This document shows positions 9,332 through 17,744 of a DNA stretch of 64,000 nucleotides, in pieces. Source of the DNA: Enterococcus gallinarum NBRC 100675 (GTDB lineage: Bacteria; Bacillota; Bacilli; Lactobacillales; Enterococcaceae); contig NZ_BCQE01000009.1 in NCBI RefSeq assembly GCF_001544275.1, forward strand, positions 62,001-126,000. The letters are read 5' to 3'. The notes below the pieces were generated by a model. That model was not told where the DNA came from and searched no databases. It worked only from the letters and a program-made list of their open reading frames with translations. How positions within the stretch are numbered: position 1 is the first letter of the stretch; the number at the start of each line of letters is the position of its first letter. Both the position numbers and the translations under genes were made by a program.

Positions 9332-10213
9332 TTACTCCTTTACCGCGCCAATCAAATTTGCATCTGCCTGAAACTTGGCCGCTTCGATGTTGATTGGTCG
9401 TAATGTTTGTTCAATGATTGGTGCTGCTTTTAGTAGCCGCTGATAGCAGCTTTGGATGGTTGCAATTAGTTTCGGCTGTTGGCTGATCCCGCCGCCAATC
9501 ACGATTTTGTCGATATCCAATAGGCATTGGATGTCAAAACAGAGAACGGCGACCTCTTGGCAATAACCAAGAAAGAGATCCTGTGCCGTTTGGTTATCAG
9601 AGTCCGTCAATGTTTGAAACACAGTCGGTCCATCGTTTGTGACTTGTAATGCTTCCGCTAATTTTTGGATCAATCCAACAGCGGAGAGTCCGATACCAAC
9701 AAATGAATCTGGACCTGCAATCCGCCGGTCTCGGATCATGAAGCTGACCTCTCCTGCTTGATAGTGACTCCCTTTGTAAAGCTGACCATTGATACACAGT
9801 CCAACACCCACACCGGTCCCTAAAATAATCGCTGCTCCATTGGTTACATTTTGTAAATGCCCCCAAGTCATTTCTCCTAATGTGGCTGCCTTGGCATCGT
9901 TCTCAACGGATACTTGATAATCTTCCGTAAGATCGAGGTTTCCAATTAGCTGACCTAAGTTGACTTCATTTAGATAAGGCAATGCGCCACCAAAGAAGAC
10001 AGTACCGGATTCGTTGACCGAACCTGGTACTGAAAAAGCGATTTTTTTAAATGAGTGGCTCTCTGAATAGCTGTTGATGATTGTTTCCAGCAATTCTGAA
10101 AATTCTTCGAGAGACTGAGGTGTTGGGAAATTGTTCTTTTCTGTGACGATATCTTGCTGGACCAATCCTGATTTGATTTTCGTACCGCCGATATCGATAC
10201 TTAAATGACTCAT
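9332..10213 (-). CDS. ROK-family sugar kinase
   Basis: A 293-residue ROK protein without a DNA-binding domain, so a kinase and not a repressor. The ATP motif is SIDIGGTKIKSGLV at the N-terminus, the second phosphate loop is ILGTGVGVGL, and the catalytic Asp is in VENDAKAATLGE. The usual zinc-binding Cys cluster is not evident; only a GSHYQAGE-type segment is present. The likely job is phosphorylating the free glucose or other hexose left after the GH3 or GH1 cut. The ATG at 10213 is chosen because AAGGAAG lies 8 bases upstream; the GTG at 10222 overlaps that site. Confidence 0.85.
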   Translation of the reverse strand: MSHLSIDIGGTKIKSGLVQQDIVTEKNNFPTPQSLEEFSELLETIINSYSESHSFKKIAFSVPGSVNESGTVFFGGALPYLNEVNLGQLIGNLDLTEDYQVSVENDAKAATLGEMTWGHLQNVTNGAAIILGTGVGVGLCINGQLYKGSHYQAGEVSFMIRDRRIAGPDSFVGIGLSAVGLIQKLAEALQVTNDGPTVFQTLTDSDNQTAQDLFLGYCQEVAVLCFDIQCLLDIDKIVIGGGISQQPKLIATIQSCYQRLLKAAPIIEQTLRPINIEAAKFQADANLIGAVKE

Positions 10214-10251
10214 TCTTCCCACTTCCTTTAATTACGCTTAAGCAAACTTGA

Positions 10252-11598
10252 TTATGCTTGAATTTCTTCTGCAATCATTTCTGCTTCTGTTTCCTGTGCT
10301 TTCATCTTTTCTGATTCAAGTTCTAATTCGTATTCTTTCTTGTCTGCAATTTTCAAGAATGGATACCACATAACGATACCAATCAGCATACAAATCACCA
10401 TCAAGATCGTGTAATTTACGCCACCTGAGAATGGCATCTTAATAAATGTAGGTGTTGTCCATGGCAATAAGCTCATTGTTGGATTCAAATTGATCGGTAA
10501 GATCGTCGTCACAAGTCCCCAAGTCACAAAGCCAGCGATCAACTGAGTAAATACTTGCGGGATAAAGAACAATGGATTCAAAATAATCGGCATCCCAAAC
10601 ATGATTGGTTCAGTGATATTGAAAATCGATGGGATAAAAGATAATTTACCTAATTGTTTCATTTTTGCTGATTTGCTGCGGATCATAAAGAATGTGACAA
10701 AGCCCATGAACCCAGCCGCATACATGCCCATGTAGATAACTGATGGAACGAGATAAGGAAGTTCTTGTCCTTGTTGGTATGCCGCAATATTTGAAACAAC
10801 CATTGTCATACTGATTGCCCCAAGAGGTCCTTGTAAAACAGCATTGTGGATACCGAAGAACCATAGCACCGCCAAAACTTCCATAATAATGATGATGGAC
10901 AGTGGACTAGCGACCAATGAATTCAACGGCGCGTTCACCACATCAATAAAGAATTGGAAGATTGATCCAGAAGCCGTTAAGCCAAATAATACGCGAATGA
11001 TAAAGACAAGAACAAAGATAATCGTAACGACAAAGACTGGAGCCAAAGATTGTGTCACCATTGGCGGTACACTGTCTGGCAATTTGATCATGATGTTTTT
11101 CTTAGAAAGAAAGGCATAGAAACGAGTAACCAATAATGCCGTCAACATACCAATAAAGAGTCCTTGGCCCCCTAAGAAGTCCAATTTCAATGCGCCAATC
11201 GTTTGTTCTACGGCTTGACCATCTTGCATCACAGTTGTAGCGATCGTTTGAGGCATCAGCATGATAAAGCTGGCTAATGAAATAATCGCTGAGTTCCGTT
11301 CATTTGAACCTAACTGTTTGGCATATGAATACGCTAAGCTATAGACAACATACAATGCAAAGACGCCAGTAGCACCATTAGTGATGGCTTCGACATGTTG
11401 AAAAATACCGATTTTCGTTAAGTAGTCTGTCCAACCAGGAATTGGGAAGTTCCCGACGATCGTAATGAAGGCGATCCCCAAGGTAATCGGACTGGTACGA
11501 ATAAATCCTTCCATCAATGCAGCTAACACTTTATTTCGTTGTAGCTTTTGAGACATTGGCAATAATTTGCTACTTAAAATTGCTTCTAATTTTTCCAT
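10252..11598 (-). CDS. PTS cellobiose/lactose-family EIIC
   Basis: A 448-residue polytopic membrane protein of the CelB/LacE EIIC family, shown by FIRTSPITLGIAFI at the N-terminus, the conserved NITEPIMFGMPIILNP motif (substrate site) and ~10 hydrophobic helices. It moves a beta-glucoside across the membrane while EIIA/EIIB phosphorylate it. No EIIA or EIIB gene lies in this operon, so partners must be encoded elsewhere. It sits between the GH3 and ROK genes. A second EIIC of the same family is at 32554-33900. Confidence 0.92.
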   Translation of the reverse strand: MEKLEAILSSKLLPMSQKLQRNKVLAALMEGFIRTSPITLGIAFITIVGNFPIPGWTDYLTKIGIFQHVEAITNGATGVFALYVVYSLAYSYAKQLGSNERNSAIISLASFIMLMPQTIATTVMQDGQAVEQTIGALKLDFLGGQGLFIGMLTALLVTRFYAFLSKKNIMIKLPDSVPPMVTQSLAPVFVVTIIFVLVFIIRVLFGLTASGSIFQFFIDVVNAPLNSLVASPLSIIIIMEVLAVLWFFGIHNAVLQGPLGAISMTMVVSNIAAYQQGQELPYLVPSVIYMGMYAAGFMGFVTFFMIRSKSAKMKQLGKLSFIPSIFNITEPIMFGMPIILNPLFFIPQVFTQLIAGFVTWGLVTTILPINLNPTMSLLPWTTPTFIKMPFSGGVNYTILMVICMLIGIVMWYPFLKIADKKEYELELESEKMKAQETEAEMIAEEIQA

Positions 11599-11618
11599 GT
11601 TTTTTTACACTCCTTCTC

Positions 11619-13820
11619 TTATACTGTCACAGTTAGTGACTCTTCTTTTCCATCAATCGCTAAAACGAGCTGATAGTTTCCTTTAGTAAAATGTTTTTGT
11701 CCTTGATTATCATAAAAGGCAAGATCTGCCAGCGATAGTTCGATGTTTAAGGAACGTTCTTCCAGTGGTCCCAACGAAACAAATTCACTAGCCACCAATT
11801 GTTTTATGGGACGTACGATCGTTGCTGGCCGTTGATTCAAATAAACGTGAACAACTGTGTCGGCCGTGCGATCAGAATCATTCTTGATGTGACATTGTAA
11901 GTTGATCGTTTGCTCATTGACCTCACTGTCCAGCCATTTTCCTTGGAACGAGCTATAGCTAAGCCCTTCACCAAACGCAAACAATGGGTCATTTGACTCG
12001 TCCCGATATTTAGAGATAAAGCGATCTGTTGGATTATCCGCTTTAAAAGGACGTCCTGTCGGAAGCTGTGCCCCATAAATAGGAATCTGTCCCTCACTTC
12101 TTGGGAAAGTCATGGTCAACCGTGCAGATGGATTGGCTTTGCCTGTTAAGAGATTCGCAATTCCGATCCCTCCCATGATTCCGGGATACCAAACGAGTAA
12201 CAAACTATCGAATAGTGGTTCCACATTTGTCAAGACCAGCGGGCGCCCGGTGTATAGGACACCAACGATTGGTTTGCCCGTTTCCTTCAGCGCTTTGATC
12301 AAGCGAACTTGTTTTTCCGGCAGGTGCAGATTCGTCCGAGAAGCGCCTTCGCCGCTTTCTAAAAACTGTTCGCCGAACGTCAAGACGATCACATCGGCTG
12401 CTTCTGCGGCTGTCACGGCTTCTGTCAATAATTGATCAGCAGGCTCGATCGGACCATTCAGCATTTCAATCCCAGCTTTTAGGGGACCAAACCCGTCATA
12501 AGAGTCAAACAAATTGTAGCCGCGAGCAAATTGAACTTGCTCGGTGGATAAATTCTTCAATAATCCTTCTTTTAACGGAACAGCATCTTGCGGTTTTCCA
12601 CTGACGGATGCCCAGAAGCCTAAAGTCAATCGGCTTTCTCCATAAGGGCCGACCACAGCGATCTTTTGGTCTTTTTGCAAAGGAAGACTGCCATTATTCT
12701 TCAGCAGTACGCTGCTTTTTTCGACAAGTTTGACTGCTAAAGTTTTGGCTTCTTCCGTTAAGATTTCACCAGTTTGCTCACTCTGCAAGCCTCGGTAAGG
12801 ATCTTCAAAAAGTCCTAATTTATTTTTTAATTCCAAAATGCGCCAAACCGCTTCATCCAATAATTCTGCGAAGGCAGGCTCTTTGATTAATTCCGGTAGA
12901 TGTGTGGCGTAGACCGAAGTCATCATATCAAAATCGACGCCTGCTTCCAATCCTTTTTTGGCTGCTTCTCTGTCATCCGCAGCATAGCCGTGTGGAACTA
13001 GTTCTTTGATTGCCGCGTGATCTGAGACAAGAACACCATCAAAATCAAAACGTTCCCGCAAAATTTCTCGATTTAACCACTTGCTGCCAGTTGACGGTTC
13101 GCCGTTCAACACATTGAAAGCTGTCATGACTAACATCGTTTGCGCCTCGATCGCCGCTTGATACGGCTGCAAGTATTCATTGAATAGACGCTGATTGGAC
13201 ATATCGACAGTGTTATACTCACGGCCGCCTTCCGGAGCACCGTAAGCTGCAAAATGTTTGATACAGGCTGCGACATGATTCTCAGGGACGCCATTGCTAC
13301 TATCTCCTTGGTAGCCAGTCACAACACTTTTGGCAAATTGTTTCGCGGTATACACATCTTCTCCTGGTGATTCCATCACCCGACCCCATCGTGGATCCCG
13401 AGATAAGTCCAACATTGGTGAGAAAATCACGTGCAATCCATTCAGATAACTCTCTTTCGCTGTCATTTCAGCTGCTTGTTGAATCAAATCAAAATCATAT
13501 GATCCAGCTTGTGCTAAAGGAATTGGAAAAATCGTCCGAAATCCGTAGATTACATCTGACATGAATAGTAAGGGGATTTTATGCTTACTGTTCTTCATTG
13601 TTTCTTCTTGCAATCGTTTTAATTTTGCAAAATCGTTTACATTATAAATCGCACCAATCTCGTAAAAGTTCAACTCTTCTGGTAAACCCAAATCTTGCAT
13701 CGGACCTGTATTCATTACATCGTTTTCCACGACCAAACTTCCGTTAAGCTGGACCGTCTGGGCAACTTTTTCTTCAGGTGATAATTGCATAAATAACTTT
13801 CTTAATTCTCTTATGTCCAT
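11619..13820 (-). CDS. GH3 beta-glucosidase
   Basis: A 733-residue three-domain GH3 enzyme: TIM barrel (about 1-330), alpha/beta sandwich (about 365-590) and a fibronectin III-like C-terminal domain. Visible motifs are SPMLDLSRDPRWGRVMESPG, KHFAAYG and the nucleophile region GVLVSDHAAI (Asp). There is no signal peptide, so it works inside the cell on unphosphorylated or partly processed glycosides. The start at 13820 follows AAGGAA; the alternative start at 13850 overlaps the putative cre. It is first in the operon and divergent from the AraC gene. Confidence 0.93.
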   Translation of the reverse strand: MDIRELRKLFMQLSPEEKVAQTVQLNGSLVVENDVMNTGPMQDLGLPEELNFYEIGAIYNVNDFAKLKRLQEETMKNSKHKIPLLFMSDVIYGFRTIFPIPLAQAGSYDFDLIQQAAEMTAKESYLNGLHVIFSPMLDLSRDPRWGRVMESPGEDVYTAKQFAKSVVTGYQGDSSNGVPENHVAACIKHFAAYGAPEGGREYNTVDMSNQRLFNEYLQPYQAAIEAQTMLVMTAFNVLNGEPSTGSKWLNREILRERFDFDGVLVSDHAAIKELVPHGYAADDREAAKKGLEAGVDFDMMTSVYATHLPELIKEPAFAELLDEAVWRILELKNKLGLFEDPYRGLQSEQTGEILTEEAKTLAVKLVEKSSVLLKNNGSLPLQKDQKIAVVGPYGESRLTLGFWASVSGKPQDAVPLKEGLLKNLSTEQVQFARGYNLFDSYDGFGPLKAGIEMLNGPIEPADQLLTEAVTAAEAADVIVLTFGEQFLESGEGASRTNLHLPEKQVRLIKALKETGKPIVGVLYTGRPLVLTNVEPLFDSLLLVWYPGIMGGIGIANLLTGKANPSARLTMTFPRSEGQIPIYGAQLPTGRPFKADNPTDRFISKYRDESNDPLFAFGEGLSYSSFQGKWLDSEVNEQTINLQCHIKNDSDRTADTVVHVYLNQRPATIVRPIKQLVASEFVSLGPLEERSLNIELSLADLAFYDNQGQKHFTKGNYQLVLAIDGKEESLTVTV

Positions 13821-13833
13821 TATGTTTCCTTTC

Positions 13834-13847
13834 TGTAAGCGTTTTAA
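13834..13847. promoter_or_regulatory. cre-like CcpA site in the GH3 leader
   Basis: TGTAAGCGTTTTAA matches the cre pattern TGNAANCGNNNNCA at all fixed positions but one. It lies downstream of the predicted -10, just before the GH3 ribosome site, where CcpA would block transcription. Confidence 0.55.
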
Positions 13848-13878
13848 CATAATGTATTATAAAAAGAATTCAACAGAT

Positions 13879-13908
13879 TTTATACTAAAAAAATAGCGTT
13901 CATAGCAA
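13879..13908 (-). promoter_or_regulatory. Promoter of the glycan operon
   Basis: On the minus strand: TTGCTA (13908-13903), 18-base spacer, TATAAA (13884-13879). It is weak and back-to-back with the araC-type promoter, as expected for an activator-dependent divergent pair. Confidence 0.45.
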
Positions 13909-13916
13909 AATATTCG

Positions 13917-13944
13917 TTGCATGCTAAAAAATTTTGATTATACT
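13917..13944 (+). promoter_or_regulatory. Promoter of the AraC-family gene
   Basis: TTGCAT (13917-13922), 16-base spacer, TATACT (13939-13944). Its -35 is 8 bases from the divergent -35 of the glycan operon. Confidence 0.65.
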
Positions 13945-13953
13945 TTGAGTAGA

Positions 13954-13976
13954 GGTAGAACTACTAGGTAGAACTA
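13954..13976 (+). repeat. Two direct repeats GGTAGAACTA in the AraC leader
   Basis: GGTAGAACTA at 13954-13963 and again at 13967-13976 (13-base period). A weaker GCAGAAC follows at 13981-13987. They lie just after the predicted start of transcription of the AraC gene. They may be an autoregulatory binding site; this is inference. Confidence 0.6.
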
Positions 13977-14009
13977 TTATGCAGAACGAATAGATAAGGT
14001 GGTCAACAC

Positions 14010-15185
14010 ATGAATATAGAAAGCATTAAACTTGCGATGGATCTTTTATACCGGAAATATCTGATTCCTATGATGTTGTTAGATGAGGAAGGCATTTTGC
14101 TGCACCCAGAAAGTTCATGGCAGACAAAAAAGCCCATCAGCCACTATTTAGAAGCAGCTGACGAACAATCTGTGACGCTTTATCATTTTGGGAAATATAT
14201 GCTAGGGTGTTTTCAATTTCAATTGGAAGGCAAACGCTGTTACTTAATGGTTGGTCCTTGCGGCGTCATCGGGACACCAGAAAACTCCTGTGTTTTTCTA
14301 GGGCACGAATACCATTACAACATTCACTACTCTAAAGAAGACAAATATTCATTTGAAGAATACATTCAATTAGTGCATACCTTGTTTGCGAATCAACCTC
14401 TAGCTCAAGAACAATTGCGCTGGTATTACCAAACAGAGCCAGGTAATCGATCGATCCAGACAGACTTTAATTTGGAAGCCAACCTGTACGACCGGCGTGT
14501 CCATGAATCAACTTTTGACTCTTATCATTTTGAGTTACGCTATCTTGATTATATCAAGCGGAATGAACCAGAAAAAGTCGCTTGGGTCTTCAATAAGATG
14601 AAGGAAACTTACAGTGTCTCTTTGTCTCCTTTTGAACTGGAGGGCTTGAAATTAAAATTTTCTGCTTTTGTGGCTGTAGTCACCCGCATGAGTATCGATG
14701 AAGGCGTCCCAGTCAATCAGGCATTCGGATTATCGGATTCATTGATTCAAGGATTGATCTACATCCACTCAGCGGATGAATGCCTGCGATATATCAAAGA
14801 AGCAACCTATCGTTTTATGGAGCTATTGCACAGCTATCCTTTCGCTCAAAAATCGTTGCTGGTCAAAACGATCGTCAACTATATCGATGGCCACCTCTAT
14901 GAAAAAATCACCATCGATGATTTAGCGGATATTACTCAAAAGCATAAGACCCATCTTTGCAGTCAATTCAAAAAAGAAATGGACAAAACAATCCATAACT
15001 ATATCCAAGAAAAGAAAATTGCTGAAGCCAAACACTTACTCTTATTTACGGATCATTCTTATGAAAAAATCAGTACATTATTGGCTTTCTCCAGTCAAAG
15101 CCACTTTATTCAAAGTTTCAAGAAAATCACTGGCACAACCCCAAAAGAATTCAAAAATATTCATTACGCTCATGCCCTAAGCTGA
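14010..15185 (+). CDS. AraC-family transcriptional regulator
   Basis: A 391-residue protein. The last ~100 residues carry two helix-turn-helix units typical of AraC: IDDLADITQKHKTHLCSQFK, then YEKISTLLAFSSQSHFIQSF and the closing KKITGTTPKEFKN. The N-terminal ~280 residues are a ligand/dimer domain of a type found in Lactobacillales beta-glucoside and glycan regulators; I do not recognise it more closely. Divergent position next to the GH3-to-DUF4091 operon makes that operon the likely target. A GTGGTC-type leader precedes the ATG and the ribosome site is weak (AAGGTGG). Confidence 0.85.
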   Translation: MNIESIKLAMDLLYRKYLIPMMLLDEEGILLHPESSWQTKKPISHYLEAADEQSVTLYHFGKYMLGCFQFQLEGKRCYLMVGPCGVIGTPENSCVFLGHEYHYNIHYSKEDKYSFEEYIQLVHTLFANQPLAQEQLRWYYQTEPGNRSIQTDFNLEANLYDRRVHESTFDSYHFELRYLDYIKRNEPEKVAWVFNKMKETYSVSLSPFELEGLKLKFSAFVAVVTRMSIDEGVPVNQAFGLSDSLIQGLIYIHSADECLRYIKEATYRFMELLHSYPFAQKSLLVKTIVNYIDGHLYEKITIDDLADITQKHKTHLCSQFKKEMDKTIHNYIQEKKIAEAKHLLLFTDHSYEKISTLLAFSSQSHFIQSFKKITGTTPKEFKNIHYAHALS

Positions 15186-15449
15186 TTTCGCTAAAATCAT
15201 ATCAGCTAGATCGATAGGATCTTTCCTGTCATTCAACCAGTGAAACGCTTTTCTCAGCGTTAAGCAGAATAATGAACAAACATACCCGAAAGACTTAGCA
15301 GCAGTAGCGCAAATGTACAGTCTGCGCCACGATGCTCTGGCATTTCCAGAACACGGCTACTTAGTCCTCCGGGTATTCATTTATAGCGAAATCCTTTTTA
15401 CTTTTTTGCTTTATACTTTTTACTTTCTTCTATTTATTCTATCTCTACT
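15186..15449. other. Intergenic region between convergent genes
   Basis: No clear gene and no strong T-tailed terminator. There are short inverted repeats (AGCTGAT...ATCAGCT near 15179-15205 and AACGC...GCGTT near 15244-15260). The plus strand is open for ~80 codons from about 15250 into the oppA gene, with the coding-like stretch KDLAAVAQMYSLRHD, but it has no start site and turns into low-complexity hydrophobic sequence. Confidence 0.4.
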
Positions 15450-17237
15450 TTACCGAGAAGTATCCGTCACACCAATCGCAGCCCATGGATTATGATCGAC
15501 ATCATAAGCCCATGAAAAATTCGTCACGCGGTCAGAGATCGGCAGGATCTCACTTCGGAACAATGTTGGAATCGCAAATGCTTCTTCAAAGGCGTATTCT
15601 TGCCATGCATCAAAAGCTTCTTTCCGTTTGTCATCATCAAATGAAGCATTCGAGTCGATCGCAGCTAATAGTTCGGTATTCTTATCTGACTGATAACGTG
15701 TATAGTTGAAAGCGGAATTTGGTCCCCATAGCCCTGTTGGCGAAGGATCGGATCCGGTACTCCAAGCACCCATGAAAACATCAATGTCTGGATCATCATT
15801 TTCCAATTTGTCATAAAATGCTTGAAAATCAATCAAGCGGCCAGTCGAAAACTGAACATCCAAACCGATTTCTTTCCATTGTTGTACATAGTAATCGGCT
15901 AATGGTTGGGCAGTCTCTCCGCCAGACATAGAAGCAAAATTGATCGTTAGTTTATTGCCATCTGGATCTTCACGGAACCCATCACCATCGGTATCGACAT
16001 AGCCAGCATCGTCGAGTAGCTGATTGGCTTTATCCAAATCTAACGTATAGCCCTTGATCTCATCATTATGCAAAGAACCAAAAACTGGTGGGATCAATGT
16101 GGTTGCATTGGTGCGCAATCCATGATAGAAACGTTCACCGATGGCATCATTGTCTACTGCATAGCCCATTGCTTGTCGTAATGATTTGTTTGCCATTTTA
16201 GAATCAGGATCATAAGCAACAGTATTGTTCTCTGCATCCCATGTTCCAAGTTTAAAGCCAAGATAAGTATAAGACTGCTGTAAACGGCCAAGCATTTGAT
16301 AGCCATTAGTATTTTTGTACGCGTCATAAGTATCAGTTGGCATCGACAAGGCTAAATCATATTGCTTAGCATTTAGTGCCTCATTGATGGAAGCTGTCGG
16401 TACACCTCGGAAAACGATCTTGTCTAATGTTGGTTTTTCCCCATAATAATACTCGTTGGGGACATATTCTACTGTTTCCCCAGCCACGATATTGGTCATC
16501 ACATAGGGACCAAAGCCAATGGGATTTTTTCGAACGGGATCACTGGATTCCATGTCTTTGATTTCAATTCCTTCAAAGGCATGTTTTGCTAATGCAGACA
16601 TCCAGACGCCTCCGCCTGCCTGCATCATACCCGGGTGAACTTCTTTGTATTCGATTTGAACAACTTTATCATTGACAGCAGTAATTCCAGAAATTGTGTC
16701 TGATTCACCAGCATGATATTCTTCCATACCAATCACGTTCGTGAAATCATTGTCATAACGAATCCCTGTGTAATCTGCGTGGCCGATCACTTCGTAAGCA
16801 AAGATCACATCTTCTGCAGTTACTTCTTCCCCATCCGACCATTTCAAGTTGTCTCTTAGTGTAATGGTGGCAATTTTGTTTTCTTGGTCCAATTCTAAAT
16901 CCGCAGGGCCACCATCCACAATCTTAAAGTCATCATCATTTAAAAATAAATATTCATGACTTGGAGACATAAAGTGACGATCATAGGTATCTTGATAGAA
17001 TTCCCATTGAAATAACCCCTGAAACTGTGTATCCATTACAACTGCTACATCAAGGGTTTCTCCCTCGATAGGATCACCATCATTTTTGACCTCTAGTGGC
17101 ATATTTTCTACATTGTTTGCTGTTGTATCCTCTGTTCCTTGTGCCCCTGTCGAGTCCGTTTTGTTATTTCCTTGGCTACAGGCGCCCAGCACAAAGACTG
17201 ACATAAGTGTAATTAAGCCAAACCGATATTTTTTCAT
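15450..17237 (-). CDS. Oligopeptide ABC transporter substrate-binding lipoprotein (OppA/DppA family)
   Basis: A 595-residue SBP_bac_5 family lipoprotein. The lipobox is VLGAC with the lipid-bearing Cys at residue 20, followed by a Ser/Thr/Asn-rich linker. Family motifs include ITLRDNLKWSDGEEVTAEDV and the closing ISDRVTNFSWAYDVDHN. It captures peptides at the outer face of the membrane. No permease or ATPase genes are adjacent, so it is an orphan binding protein that uses an Opp system elsewhere or acts as a sensor. AAGGAGG precedes the ATG. Confidence 0.92.
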   Translation of the reverse strand: MKKYRFGLITLMSVFVLGACSQGNNKTDSTGAQGTEDTTANNVENMPLEVKNDGDPIEGETLDVAVVMDTQFQGLFQWEFYQDTYDRHFMSPSHEYLFLNDDDFKIVDGGPADLELDQENKIATITLRDNLKWSDGEEVTAEDVIFAYEVIGHADYTGIRYDNDFTNVIGMEEYHAGESDTISGITAVNDKVVQIEYKEVHPGMMQAGGGVWMSALAKHAFEGIEIKDMESSDPVRKNPIGFGPYVMTNIVAGETVEYVPNEYYYGEKPTLDKIVFRGVPTASINEALNAKQYDLALSMPTDTYDAYKNTNGYQMLGRLQQSYTYLGFKLGTWDAENNTVAYDPDSKMANKSLRQAMGYAVDNDAIGERFYHGLRTNATTLIPPVFGSLHNDEIKGYTLDLDKANQLLDDAGYVDTDGDGFREDPDGNKLTINFASMSGGETAQPLADYYVQQWKEIGLDVQFSTGRLIDFQAFYDKLENDDPDIDVFMGAWSTGSDPSPTGLWGPNSAFNYTRYQSDKNTELLAAIDSNASFDDDKRKEAFDAWQEYAFEEAFAIPTLFRSEILPISDRVTNFSWAYDVDHNPWAAIGVTDTSR

Positions 17238-17744
17238 AGCTTCCTCCTTAGTCTTACCCGATAATCGTTCACTTATTCGTTTTTCCTTCTCTCAGACTAA
17301 TTTCTATTTATTCATATACTGCTACAACAGTTAACCTGTGAAAGAAGGCGACTTTCCCCGTCGACCAATAAGTTTGCTCTCTAAATGCGCATAAATTAAA
17401 AAATAAAGAGAGATTAATGTTGATTATAGCAAGTTTCCTCATTTTTTATATGTCATTATTTTCATCGATCACTGAAATATTTGATTGAAAGATGCGCTTT
17501 TTTTCAGTCATAATTAGTTCTGCCAATCATTCAATAACACTTTATGCTTTCGAAATTTAGCAGCTCATCTTTATGCAAATCCGTGCCAGGTCTATCCTAT
17601 CTTTTCTCAGAAATAAAAATGTATAGCACTTTATTAGCGTATTCACTAACCAATCTCAAAAAACAACAAAAAAACTTTGTTGAATGACTGAAAGTATCCC
17701 GAATCCAGTCGATCTATGCTAACATAAAAAAAAAAGGAGGATTT
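17238..17744. other. 507-base divergent intergenic region (oppA / DUF1576)
   Basis: On the minus strand an extended -10 (TGC TATAAT, 17431-17423) would start the oppA transcript ~180 bases before its ATG. A GGCGAC...GTCGACC imperfect hairpin lies near 17348-17364 in that leader. The plus-side DUF1576 gene has a strong AAAAAGGAGG site but no clear promoter. I see no riboswitch or small gene. Confidence 0.5.

Noticed and set aside
15250-15495. Plus-strand open stretch with the coding-like KDLAAVAQMYSLRHD, considered as a gene remnant
   Set aside because: No start site, no recognisable family, turns into low-complexity hydrophobic sequence and runs into the oppA gene on the opposite strand.
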